NCBI RefSeq assembly: GCF_009765825.1
Contig: NZ_LMUR01000020.1
Location: forward strand, 381,894-445,893
Length of the DNA stretch: 64,000 bases
Source of the DNA: Granulicella sp. L60
Lineage (GTDB): Bacteria > Acidobacteriota > Terriglobia > Terriglobales > Acidobacteriaceae
Direction: 5' to 3'
The notes under the pieces were generated by a model. The model did not search any database. It had not been told where the DNA came from and was given only the letters and a program-made list of their open reading frames with translations. The position numbers and the translations under genes were made by a program. Positions within the stretch are counted from its first letter, which is position 1; every line of letters starts with the position of its first letter. Below, piece after piece: positions 42,744 to 51,404 of the stretch.

Positions 42744-42819
42744 TGGTGAGAGCGCTGGGGCTCGAACCCAGGACCAACGCCTTAAAAGGGCGATGCTCTA
42801 CCAACTGAGCTACGCTCTC
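42744..42819 (-). tRNA. tRNA-Lys(TTT)
   Basis: A 76-nt cloverleaf on the minus strand. The acceptor stem GAGAGCG/CGCTCTC is 7 bp with discriminator A and encoded CCA. The D arm is GCTC-AGTTGGTA-GAGC; the anticodon loop CTTTTAA gives anticodon TTT (Lys); the variable loop has 5 nt; the T arm is CTGGG-TTCGAGC-CCCAG. One apparent T-T mismatch closes the anticodon stem on the outer side. It is a lone gene in a gene-poor gap between apbE and the cellulose operon. Confidence 0.96.
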
Positions 42820-43209
42820 AGACCACACTACCAAGTTAGCACATTCGGCATAGGGAATTTCGTCGTCAGGCTTCGACTCCACAGCCTATTTAGCACACAT
42901 AAGCCAAGCCCTGATACACGGCGGCCTTTTCATCCGTGCATCCCTTCGCGAACATTTTGCAGCGCAATGCAAGATCAACACCGATGTGTCTAAATCTCCC
43001 ATGCTGCTTGCAGGCGTAACACGCGTAGTGATCGCTCCGTCACACTTAAGTCGCATATCGATTCATTGACTTGAACAGACTCCCACAGTAGCCTCATGCT
43101 ATTGCATGACAACAGGTTAAACTCACTTCTTTGAGCCGGCGGTATCGGTGGATTCAAAGAAAAAAGTTGTCCCAGGACTCACCGCACAGTACGTACAGGA
43201 CTCGCAATC
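42820..43209. promoter_or_regulatory. Region upstream of the cellulose operon
   Basis: 390 bp between the tRNA-Lys 5' end and the bcsQ-like ATG. No gene is supportable. It should hold the tRNA promoter (minus strand) and the cellulose operon promoter (plus). I looked for a GEMM-type c-di-GMP riboswitch and saw none; c-di-GMP control is visible only at protein level (PilZ in BcsA). Confidence 0.4.
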
Positions 43210-45549
43210 ATGGATTCTCGCAACGCCGACAGGTTCGATGAACACGCAGCAGTAGAGACCCCGGAAGATGTCGCAGTGCTCTACTCTTGGGCGAATCTTC
43301 ACGGAGCGAAATATCGCGACTTCTCCGCCTCGCGACGGGAGTATCGCGCACAACTGAGGCACCGCGCCGCAGAGCAGGTACGCGAACAGGCGCTTCTCGC
43401 TCAGGCCGAGGCCGAGACCGCAGCCGAAGCTGCAGATGCCGCCGCCCGCCAGGCAGTCGCCGCCGCCCGCACCTCACGAGCCGCAGACTCCGGCTTCGAT
43501 GCCGATCGTTCTCTTCTCGTGGCCGAAGAGGCCGCCCGTACCGCCGCTGCGGAGCGTGTCGAAGCCGCTCGTCGGGCCGAAGCTGCTGCCATCGCCGAAG
43601 CCGCCGCACGTCGCGAAGAACGAGAGATCGCCGAAGCCCACGCCTCCGCCCAGCGACAGGCTGCACGTTACGCCGACTCCGAGATGCGCCGCAGAGCCGC
43701 CGATCATCAAACCTCTACGTCGGCCGCATATGAGCTTCAAGGCCAGACCTCCAAAGAAATTCCCGGAGAGATGTCCGACCCCTACACCGCCGGCTCCAGC
43801 CTCCACGCCACACCTCCAGGCGTACCGGCCAGACGTGCCAGCGATATCAAACCCGCCCATCCGCTTCCCAACGCTGCATCCCCAGCAGTTTCTGAGCAGC
43901 GTACACCCGCGCCGCTCCAACCACCCACATCTCATCCTAGGCCGCGCCGTCCACAAGGCTATCGTCCCGACGAAGCCTCCGGAGTTCGCCAGATCTACCG
44001 CGGGCCAGACCTCGACCTTCCTCTGGTCGAGTACACTTCATCTGACCCACTTAAAAACTCTCCTCCACCTCCAGGCCGTTCTGTGTCCGCACCTGCTCCA
44101 ACCCAGGAAATGACGCCAACTCCCGATCAGCCCTTGCACTCCCCACGTCAGTCTTCGAGCTCCAGCGAAGGCAAAACCCCGCTCACCGGGCAGCGCCGCA
44201 CCGATCCTCAACCACAGCCGACGGTTCGGCCTCCGCAGGCCACATCAGCACCGGCTCCCGTCCATGGCGCCTCCGAACCATGGTCGCCCGTGTCGGTTGA
44301 CCGGCCACGCTTCGCCGCCGATCCCACGCAGACAACCCAGCGCGATGCTACTGCCCCATCATCGGTCTCCGTCGCGCCCAGACCGGTGTCTCCTTTCTCC
44401 CAGGCTCTCGTTCCATCCGACTCCACCCGCGGTCGTCGCGCTCAGGACGACTTCGACTATCAGCAGTCCCAAGTCCAATCCCAGACCCAACAGTCCCAGA
44501 GCGTATCCGACTCGCCCCGACGCTCCCTGACAGAACTCGCGCACGAATCTCTTCAGCGCTCTGGCCTTACCTCCGACCCCGCCGGTCCTGCCTGGCTCTA
44601 CGCACCCCCGGCGCCACAGCTCCCGCAACGTCCTCTAGCCTCCGCGGCACCTCAAGCCCAATCCTCGGTCGCCGATACCTTGCAGCACTCCCGTGAGCGC
44701 GTCGCCGCTCGCTGGTTTGCCCTCAAAGGCGTCTTCGAGCAGCCCGGTCAGGATCAACCCGAGGCCGCCCCCATTCGCCAGAAGGAGACCCGTACCCCGG
44801 TGCTCGCTGTCTTCTCCCTCGCCGGCGGTGTCGGCAAAACCAGCTTGGTCGCAACCGTGGGCCGCGCACTCTCTTCCATGGGCGAAAAAGTTCTACTCAC
44901 GGACACTACCTCGCACGGCCTCCTGCCTTTTTACTTCGGTGCCAGCGAACTCCGTCAAGGCAGCGTACGCACCTTCTCTCCTCCCAGCGGAAGCACCGAC
45001 GCGCCGATCTACCTCGTCAGCTACGCTGTAGAACAGCAGAATCATGACGACGCAGCGCAGGAGCTTCTCGCTGAAGAGATCCTCAACAACAGCCGCGGCA
45101 CGCACCGCATCCTGCTCGATCTCACCGTCAACTCCAGCTGGATCATCCGCCGCCTCTCGCGCATGAACCCGACCATCCTCGTCCCCGTCGCCCCCGATAT
45201 GAACTCCGTCATCAGCCTGCAGATGGTCGAGAAGTTCTTCAGCGGCGTCAACGACGGAGACGGCCGCCCCCTTCAGCCCTTCTACGTCCTCAACCAGTTC
45301 GACACCTCGCTTCCCTTGCACCTCGATATCCGCGAGGTCATGCGCCGCCAGCTCGGCGACCGGCTCCTGCCCTTCGTCATCCGCCGGGCGCCTGCCGTCA
45401 GCGAAGCTCTCGCCGAAGGCATGACCGTCGTAGACTACGCACCCGATGCACCCGTGGCCGAGGACTATCTCAACCTCGCCACTTGGCTCCGCACCGTCGC
45501 TGCGCCTGCCACCGCCGGCTTCCGCAACGTGCGCTGGAGCGAGCGATGA
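43210..45549 (+). CDS. bcsQ: BcsQ-like MinD/ParA family ATPase with long disordered N-terminal region
   Basis: 779 residues in three zones. Residues 1-50 hold a conserved-looking EDVAVLYSWANLHGAKYRDFSASRREYR; about 55-165 is an Ala/Glu/Arg-rich probable coiled coil; about 170-520 is Pro/Gln/Ser-rich and probably disordered. The C-terminal 250 residues are a MinD-type ATPase with P-loop LAGGVGKT (537-544). The position of the usual signature Lys (KGGxGKT) is Ala. BcsQ supports cellulose synthase assembly and polar placement; it is usually about 250 residues, so this one is three times as long. It overlaps the BcsAB start by 4 nt (ATGA). Confidence 0.85.
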   Translation: MDSRNADRFDEHAAVETPEDVAVLYSWANLHGAKYRDFSASRREYRAQLRHRAAEQVREQALLAQAEAETAAEAADAAARQAVAAARTSRAADSGFDADRSLLVAEEAARTAAAERVEAARRAEAAAIAEAAARREEREIAEAHASAQRQAARYADSEMRRRAADHQTSTSAAYELQGQTSKEIPGEMSDPYTAGSSLHATPPGVPARRASDIKPAHPLPNAASPAVSEQRTPAPLQPPTSHPRPRRPQGYRPDEASGVRQIYRGPDLDLPLVEYTSSDPLKNSPPPPGRSVSAPAPTQEMTPTPDQPLHSPRQSSSSSEGKTPLTGQRRTDPQPQPTVRPPQATSAPAPVHGASEPWSPVSVDRPRFAADPTQTTQRDATAPSSVSVAPRPVSPFSQALVPSDSTRGRRAQDDFDYQQSQVQSQTQQSQSVSDSPRRSLTELAHESLQRSGLTSDPAGPAWLYAPPAPQLPQRPLASAAPQAQSSVADTLQHSRERVAARWFALKGVFEQPGQDQPEAAPIRQKETRTPVLAVFSLAGGVGKTSLVATVGRALSSMGEKVLLTDTTSHGLLPFYFGASELRQGSVRTFSPPSGSTDAPIYLVSYAVEQQNHDDAAQELLAEEILNNSRGTHRILLDLTVNSSWIIRRLSRMNPTILVPVAPDMNSVISLQMVEKFFSGVNDGDGRPLQPFYVLNQFDTSLPLHLDIREVMRRQLGDRLLPFVIRRAPAVSEALAEGMTVVDYAPDAPVAEDYLNLATWLRTVAAPATAGFRNVRWSER

Positions 45550-48500
45550 ATGCGTCACCTCTCTTCAGGCAGTTTGAGGCCGGTGACAATCTCTTCTTCA
45601 AAGTTCTCCGCTCCCTCATTCTTGTCTGCGGCGTCTTCCTGCTCGGATTCACCGGCATCCTGGAACTGACCTGGCCCCAGCAGATCGTGCTCGGCATCCT
45701 CACCGTCGCTCTCGTCATCTGGCTCGACCGAAGTTCAAGCTCCTACGTCGTCACCCTCACGCTCATCCTTGCCTCCATGTTCTCCACCTTCCGCTACGGC
45801 TTCTGGAGACTATCCACTACCGTCAAATTCTTCTTCGATCCCGGCTCAGTCTGGAGCTCGCTCGACGCCTTCTTTATCTGGCTCCTTGTCTTCGCCGAGA
45901 CCTACGCCTTCATCATCCTCTTCCTCGGCTATCTGCAGACGCTATGGCCTCTGCGTCGCACCCCGGTTCCTTTGCCCGACGATCCCGGTAAGTGGCCCTC
46001 GGTCGATCTCCTCATCCCCACCTACAACGAGCCCCTGAGCGTCGTGAAGTACACCGCTCTGGCTGCCATGAATATCGACTGGCCCACCGACAAGCTCAAC
46101 GTCTACATCCTCGACGACGGCAAGCGAGAAGAGTTCCGCCAGTTCGCCGAAGAAGCCGGCATCGGCTACATGACGCGCGACGACAACAAACACGCGAAGG
46201 CAGGCAACATCAATCGCGCCCTGTCCCGTCTGGACTCGCCCTTCGTCGCCATCTTCGACTGCGACCACGTCCCGACCCGCAGCTTTATGCAGGTCACCCT
46301 CGGCTGGTTCCTGCGTGACAGTAAGCTCGGCATGCTTCAGACGCCGCATCACTTTTACTCGCCCGATCCCTTTGAGCGAAATCTAGGCCAGTTCAAGATG
46401 ATCCCGAACGAAGGCGAACTCTTCTACGGCATCGTCCAGGACGGTAACGACTTCTGGAACGCCACCTTCTTCTGCGGCTCCTGCGCGGTCCTCCGTCGCA
46501 CCGCGCTCGACGAGATCGGCGGCATCGCCGTCGAAACCGTGACCGAAGACGCCCACACTTCGCTGCGCATGCAGATGAACGGCTGGAACACCGCCTACAT
46601 CAATATCCCGCAGGCCGCAGGCCTCGCCACTGAGCGTCTCAGCGGACACGTCAAGCAGCGTATTCGCTGGGCCCGCGGCATGATCCAGATCATGCGCACC
46701 GACAACCCGCTCTTCGCCAAAGGTCTGTCCGCAGCGCAGAGGCTCTGTTACTTCAACGCGATGACGCACTTTCTCTACGCGCTTCCTCGCCTCATCTTTC
46801 TTACTGCCCCACTCATCTATCTCATCTTCGGCCACGTCAACGTCCCCGGATACTGGGCCGCCATTCTCGCCTACGCCGCGCCTCACCTTGTACTCTCGAA
46901 CATCGCCAACTCGCGCATCCAGGGCCAGCACCGCCACTCGTTCTGGAACGAGATCTACGAGACTGTTCTCGCCCCCTACATCTTTCTCCCCACCATGCTC
47001 GCCCTGGTCAACCCCAAGTTCGGCAGCTTCGACGTAACCGCAAAGGGCGGCGTCGTCAATCGAAGATTCTTCGACAAACGCATCGCGCAACCGTTCATGT
47101 TCATGATCGCCATCAACGTGGTCGGCATGCTCTGCGCCATCCCAAGGTTCTTCCAATTTCCCGGCTCAGACCTCATCTGGCCCTTGAACGTACTCGCTGG
47201 CATGTACGACGGCAACCACTACGGCACTATCGTTATGAATCTCATCTGGGTCTGCTTTAACCTCGTCATCCTTGGCGTCGCCACCTCGGTCGCATGGGAG
47301 AGCAGGCAGCGCCGCCAGACCGTACGCGTCGCCATGTCGATTCCCGCCGATGTCCTTCTGCCCAGCGGAGCTATCATTCACGGCGTCACCACCGACGTAT
47401 CCAGCGGAGGCCTCATGATCCGCATGGAGCGCGAGTTCACCGCCAGCATCGGCGACTCCGTCAGACTCACTCTCCCCGTCCTCGACGGCAACGCCACGCT
47501 TCCCGCCACGCTGGTAGGCGTCAGTGGCAACGTCCTCCGCGCACAGTTCGACCCACTTAATCTGCAGGAGGAGGAGGCGCTCACCATGGTCCTCTACTCC
47601 CGCGCAGACACCTGGCTTGGCTGGGGCGAAAACCGCGAGCCGGACAAGCCCCTCACCAGTCTCCTACGCATCTTCCAGCTTGCGTTTCATGGATTTAAAC
47701 AATCGGCACGAGGTTTGATGAAGTCGAAGAAGTCCGCACCCAAGGCCAAGCTTGCCACCAGCATCATTGCACCCCTTCTTTTTATGGCCGTGTGTCTCTG
47801 CACCCAGACACTCTCAGCCCAACTCTCCCACCCCCACCCCCAGCGCAGCCAGGCCGGCACGCCATTCGGCACTCTACCAGCCACGTTGCCCACATCGGTG
47901 CAGTCCGCCGACGGCGCCTCCACCTCCGCAGCCCCCGGTACCTTCGACAAGGTTCTCGCCCTCTCCGACATCGGCGTGCCCGACACCATCGTCATGCGTG
48001 GCACCGACGCCTACGACACCGTTCGCTTCTCCCTGCCTGAGAACCAGATCGTCAAGAGTGCAAGGATGCACCTTCGCTATCACTTCTCGCCCGGCCTCAT
48101 CCCCTCTCTCAGCCACATCAAGGTCAGCCTCAACGGCACCCTCTTCGCCACCCTTCCTGTCACCTCGCCAGCCAGCGCCGTCGCACCGCATTCCAGCGGG
48201 GCGGCGTCAAACACCGTCAGCAACGAGAACAACGCTCTGCTTGAAACAACGGTCGATCTCCCAGCCGACATGCTCGTCCACAACAACGAACTCACCTTCG
48301 AGTTCATCGGCCACTACACCCTCAAGTGCGAAGACCCCTCCCACTCGACCCTCTGGAGCCACGTCGACAGTAACTCCACCCTCGAGCTCGCAGGAACCCT
48401 CATACCCCTGCACGACGACCTCAAGATCCTTCCCGCTCCTTTCTACGACTCCGCCGTCGATCTTCGCCCCGTCATTCCCATCGTCTTCCTCACCCAGCCC

Positions 48501-50087
48501 TCGCCCAAGGCTCTCCAGGCCGCCGGCATCGTCGCCTCCTGGTTCGGCATGATGGCAGACTCCCGCCCCGTCCGCTTTCCCGTCTCCGTCGGCGTCGTTC
48601 CCCCCGGCAACGCAATCATCATCGGCGAAAACAGCGCAACCCTCCCCGCCTCGCTTCAGATAAACACAAGCTCAGGCCCTACCATCGCCATGCGCAGCAA
48701 TCCGAACGACCCGTACTCCAAGGTCCTCGTCCTCACCGGCGATACCTCGGACGACGTGCTCAACGCCGCCATAGCCCTCACCCTCCAGCGCGACCTACTC
48801 GAAGGCAGTCAAGTACGCATCCCCAACCTCAAGATGCCCGCGCCCCGCGAACCCGACGACGCACCCCGCTGGCTCAGCACCGAAAAGATCACCCGCATCG
48901 GCGACATCGCCCAGACCACCGGCCTGCAGACCGACGGCTCCAATCCCATCGCGATCTACATGCGCCTGCCGCCCGATCTCTACTACGGCGCCCAGCAGAA
49001 CCTCGGATTCCACCTCGGCTACCGCTATAACGGCATTCCCATCTCCAACGAGAGCAGCCTTCAGGTCTACCTCAACGACTCCTACGTCAGCTCCACTCCA
49101 CTGCCGCACATTCAGAAGGCCTCCGCCCAGCTCGACACCATCGTTCCCATGCCGGTCTCCGACATGCGTCCCTTCTCAAACTCCATGCTTCTGCGCTTCA
49201 TCTTCCTTCTCGCCAAAAAAGGAGAGTGCCAGGACACCGCGCCCTACAACATGCAAGGCTCCATCCTTAAAGACTCTTACCTAGACATCCAGGGCATTCC
49301 CCACTGGGCGACGCTTCCAAATCTCGAAATCTTCGCCAACGCCGGCTATCCCTTCACCCGCAAGGCTGACCTTTCCGACACCGCCGTCATCCTGCCCGAC
49401 ACTCCCACCCCCGACGAGATCGAGGTCTTCCTAACCCTCATGGGACACTTTGGCGCTCAGACCGGCTATCCCGTCCTCAACGTCTCCGTCACCAACTCAG
49501 ACGGCATGAAGACCGACCACCGCAAGGACTATCTAGTCCTCGGCACGGTCGACGATCAACCCGCCATAGGTCATCTCAATCCATCACTCCCCGTCGGCGT
49601 CGACGGCAGCGGCCTGCACATCCAGGACACGCAGGGCTTCTTCGCCCAGCTCCAGCACGCCTGGTGGAAGGTCCACAGCTCCGACCGCGTACAGTCCGGT
49701 CAGCTCGAGACCGCAGGCGGCCTGCCCGACGTACTCATCGAAGGCATCGAGTGGCCCAGCGGGTCCAACCGTTCTGTCGTCGTCGTCGCCCTGCGCGACC
49801 ACAACGTCGTCCCCAACTTCCTCTCCGTCTTCCTCAAAACCTCGCAGTCCTCCGACGTCTCCCAATCGGTCAGCGTCCTCCACGGCTCCCGTTTCGTCTC
49901 CTACCGCATCGGCAACGACGACTACCGCGTAGGCTCGCTCTCCTGGTGGATTCAGCTCAACATGCTCTTCTCTCAATACCAGTGGTTGATGGTCATCTCC
50001 ACCCTCACCTTCTGCTTCCTCATGGCCATCATCATCCGCTCCATCCTTCGGCAAAAAGCACGCGCCCGCCTCCAGGGGAATGAATAG
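45546..50087 (+). CDS. bcsAB: Cellulose synthase, fused catalytic BcsA and periplasmic BcsB subunits
   Basis: One 1513-residue chain. The BcsA half (1 to about 720) has N-terminal membrane helices, a GT2 domain with Asp190/191 (LDDG), DCD (238-240), catalytic TED (Asp335) and QRIRW (371-375), further helices, and a PilZ domain with RxxxR (590-594) and DVSSGG (617-622) for c-di-GMP. At about 735 a hydrophobic segment (LATSIIAPLLFMAVCLCT) leads into the BcsB half with carbohydrate-binding and flavodoxin-like repeats and a C-terminal anchor helix. It polymerises UDP-glucose and guides the glucan through the periplasm. Fused BcsAB is known (acetic acid bacteria). ATG 45546 overlaps the bcsQ stop. 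Confidence 0.95.
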   Translation: MNASPLFRQFEAGDNLFFKVLRSLILVCGVFLLGFTGILELTWPQQIVLGILTVALVIWLDRSSSSYVVTLTLILASMFSTFRYGFWRLSTTVKFFFDPGSVWSSLDAFFIWLLVFAETYAFIILFLGYLQTLWPLRRTPVPLPDDPGKWPSVDLLIPTYNEPLSVVKYTALAAMNIDWPTDKLNVYILDDGKREEFRQFAEEAGIGYMTRDDNKHAKAGNINRALSRLDSPFVAIFDCDHVPTRSFMQVTLGWFLRDSKLGMLQTPHHFYSPDPFERNLGQFKMIPNEGELFYGIVQDGNDFWNATFFCGSCAVLRRTALDEIGGIAVETVTEDAHTSLRMQMNGWNTAYINIPQAAGLATERLSGHVKQRIRWARGMIQIMRTDNPLFAKGLSAAQRLCYFNAMTHFLYALPRLIFLTAPLIYLIFGHVNVPGYWAAILAYAAPHLVLSNIANSRIQGQHRHSFWNEIYETVLAPYIFLPTMLALVNPKFGSFDVTAKGGVVNRRFFDKRIAQPFMFMIAINVVGMLCAIPRFFQFPGSDLIWPLNVLAGMYDGNHYGTIVMNLIWVCFNLVILGVATSVAWESRQRRQTVRVAMSIPADVLLPSGAIIHGVTTDVSSGGLMIRMEREFTASIGDSVRLTLPVLDGNATLPATLVGVSGNVLRAQFDPLNLQEEEALTMVLYSRADTWLGWGENREPDKPLTSLLRIFQLAFHGFKQSARGLMKSKKSAPKAKLATSIIAPLLFMAVCLCTQTLSAQLSHPHPQRSQAGTPFGTLPATLPTSVQSADGASTSAAPGTFDKVLALSDIGVPDTIVMRGTDAYDTVRFSLPENQIVKSARMHLRYHFSPGLIPSLSHIKVSLNGTLFATLPVTSPASAVAPHSSGAASNTVSNENNALLETTVDLPADMLVHNNELTFEFIGHYTLKCEDPSHSTLWSHVDSNSTLELAGTLIPLHDDLKILPAPFYDSAVDLRPVIPIVFLTQPSPKALQAAGIVASWFGMMADSRPVRFPVSVGVVPPGNAIIIGENSATLPASLQINTSSGPTIAMRSNPNDPYSKVLVLTGDTSDDVLNAAIALTLQRDLLEGSQVRIPNLKMPAPREPDDAPRWLSTEKITRIGDIAQTTGLQTDGSNPIAIYMRLPPDLYYGAQQNLGFHLGYRYNGIPISNESSLQVYLNDSYVSSTPLPHIQKASAQLDTIVPMPVSDMRPFSNSMLLRFIFLLAKKGECQDTAPYNMQGSILKDSYLDIQGIPHWATLPNLEIFANAGYPFTRKADLSDTAVILPDTPTPDEIEVFLTLMGHFGAQTGYPVLNVSVTNSDGMKTDHRKDYLVLGTVDDQPAIGHLNPSLPVGVDGSGLHIQDTQGFFAQLQHAWWKVHSSDRVQSGQLETAGGLPDVLIEGIEWPSGSNRSVVVVALRDHNVVPNFLSVFLKTSQSSDVSQSVSVLHGSRFVSYRIGNDDYRVGSLSWWIQLNMLFSQYQWLMVISTLTFCFLMAIIIRSILRQKARARLQGNE

Positions 50088-50093
50088 ACCCAC

Positions 50094-51296
50094 ATGGACC
50101 CTCTGCATCAGGCCGGCCTCTCACAGCCTGCGCCCAGCGTCTCCTCCACGCTCCGGCGCCGGCTTCTTCTCGGCCTGATCCTGTTCGTCCTCGCCTCCTC
50201 TTCAGCCCACGCCCAGCAGCACTGGCCCCTATGGGAGAGCTACGCGCAGTACACCATCGACCAGCAGGGAAGAGTCATCGACCACTCTGCCCAGGACCAT
50301 ACCACCAGCGAAGGTCAGGCCTACGGCATGTTCTTCGCCCTCGTCGCCAACGACCGCGCTCGCTTCGACAAGATCCTCAGCTGGACCGAAGTCAACCTCG
50401 CCTCCAACGACCTCACCCTCCACCTGCCCTCTTGGAACTGGGGCAAAGGCCCGGAAGGGAACTGGCGCGTCCTTGATCCCAACCCAGCCTCCGACGCCGA
50501 TCTCTGGATGGCTTACGATCTTTGCGAAGCCGGCCGTCTCTGGCAGGTCCCACGGTTTCAAAAGCTGGGCACCCTCATGGCCATGCGCATCGCCCAGCAG
50601 GAGGTGTCCTACGTACCCGGCCTCGGCACCACGCTGCTCTCCGGCACCGTCGGCTTTCATCCCGACGACAAAACCTGGCTGCTCAATCCCAGCTACCTTC
50701 CGCCGTTCCTCCTCGTCTACTTCGCCTCAGCTATCCCCACCGGTCCCTGGCGCTCCATCCTCGACTCACTCCACCCCATGCTCGCCCAGGGCTCAGGCGC
50801 GGGCTTCGCCATGGACTGGATCACCGCCGGAACCGATATCCTCCCATCCATCTCTCCGTCTCAACTTGCCTCCGGCAATCGCGAGAAATCACCCATCGGA
50901 AGCTACGACGCCATCCGCGTCTATCTATGGCTGGGAATCTCCGACCCCGCCACCCCAGGCCTCAAATCGCTCCTGCCCCTCGTCACAGGGATGTCCACCT
51001 ACCTCAAAACCCACGTCACCCCACCCGAACAGGTCGACAGCTCCGGGCGCATCCTCAACCCCAACGGCCCTCCCGGCTTCTCCGCCGCGGTCATCCCCTA
51101 CCTCCGCGCCCTCGGCATGAAATCCGAAGAGAAGGTCCAGTCCAACCGTCTCGCCGCAACCAAATCCTCTGCGTCCGGCCTCTACGGACAGAACGCCGCA
51201 TACTACGACCAGAACCTTGCTCTCTTCTTCGACGGCTGGTCCGAACAGCGATTCCGCTTCACCCGCGAAGGCACCCTCAAGGTGAAGTGGCGCTGA
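50094..51296 (+). CDS. bcsZ: Periplasmic endo-1,4-beta-glucanase BcsZ (GH8)
   Basis: A 400-residue secreted GH8 enzyme: signal peptide LLLGLILFVLASSSAHAQ, general acid Glu73 in TSEGQAYGM, and Asp134/Asp136 in SDADLWMAY as the base region, with WNWGKG and NPSYLPPFLL also typical. It trims nascent cellulose in the periplasm and is required for ordered export in known systems. It starts 6 nt after the bcsAB stop, so it is co-transcribed. Confidence 0.93.
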   Translation: MDPLHQAGLSQPAPSVSSTLRRRLLLGLILFVLASSSAHAQQHWPLWESYAQYTIDQQGRVIDHSAQDHTTSEGQAYGMFFALVANDRARFDKILSWTEVNLASNDLTLHLPSWNWGKGPEGNWRVLDPNPASDADLWMAYDLCEAGRLWQVPRFQKLGTLMAMRIAQQEVSYVPGLGTTLLSGTVGFHPDDKTWLLNPSYLPPFLLVYFASAIPTGPWRSILDSLHPMLAQGSGAGFAMDWITAGTDILPSISPSQLASGNREKSPIGSYDAIRVYLWLGISDPATPGLKSLLPLVTGMSTYLKTHVTPPEQVDSSGRILNPNGPPGFSAAVIPYLRALGMKSEEKVQSNRLAATKSSASGLYGQNAAYYDQNLALFFDGWSEQRFRFTREGTLKVKWR

Positions 51297-51404
51297 CCCT
51301 TCCTTCGCTATCCAACAGATTCCACACTAGTAACAAACCAGTAAATACCAAATAAAACGGTACAAAACCAAGAAAAAGCGGTAAGCTTCGGAAGGACGGT
51401 CGAA

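Noticed and set aside
42820..43209. c-di-GMP riboswitch before the cellulose operon
   Set aside because: The conserved GEMM elements and paired regions were not found on either strand.
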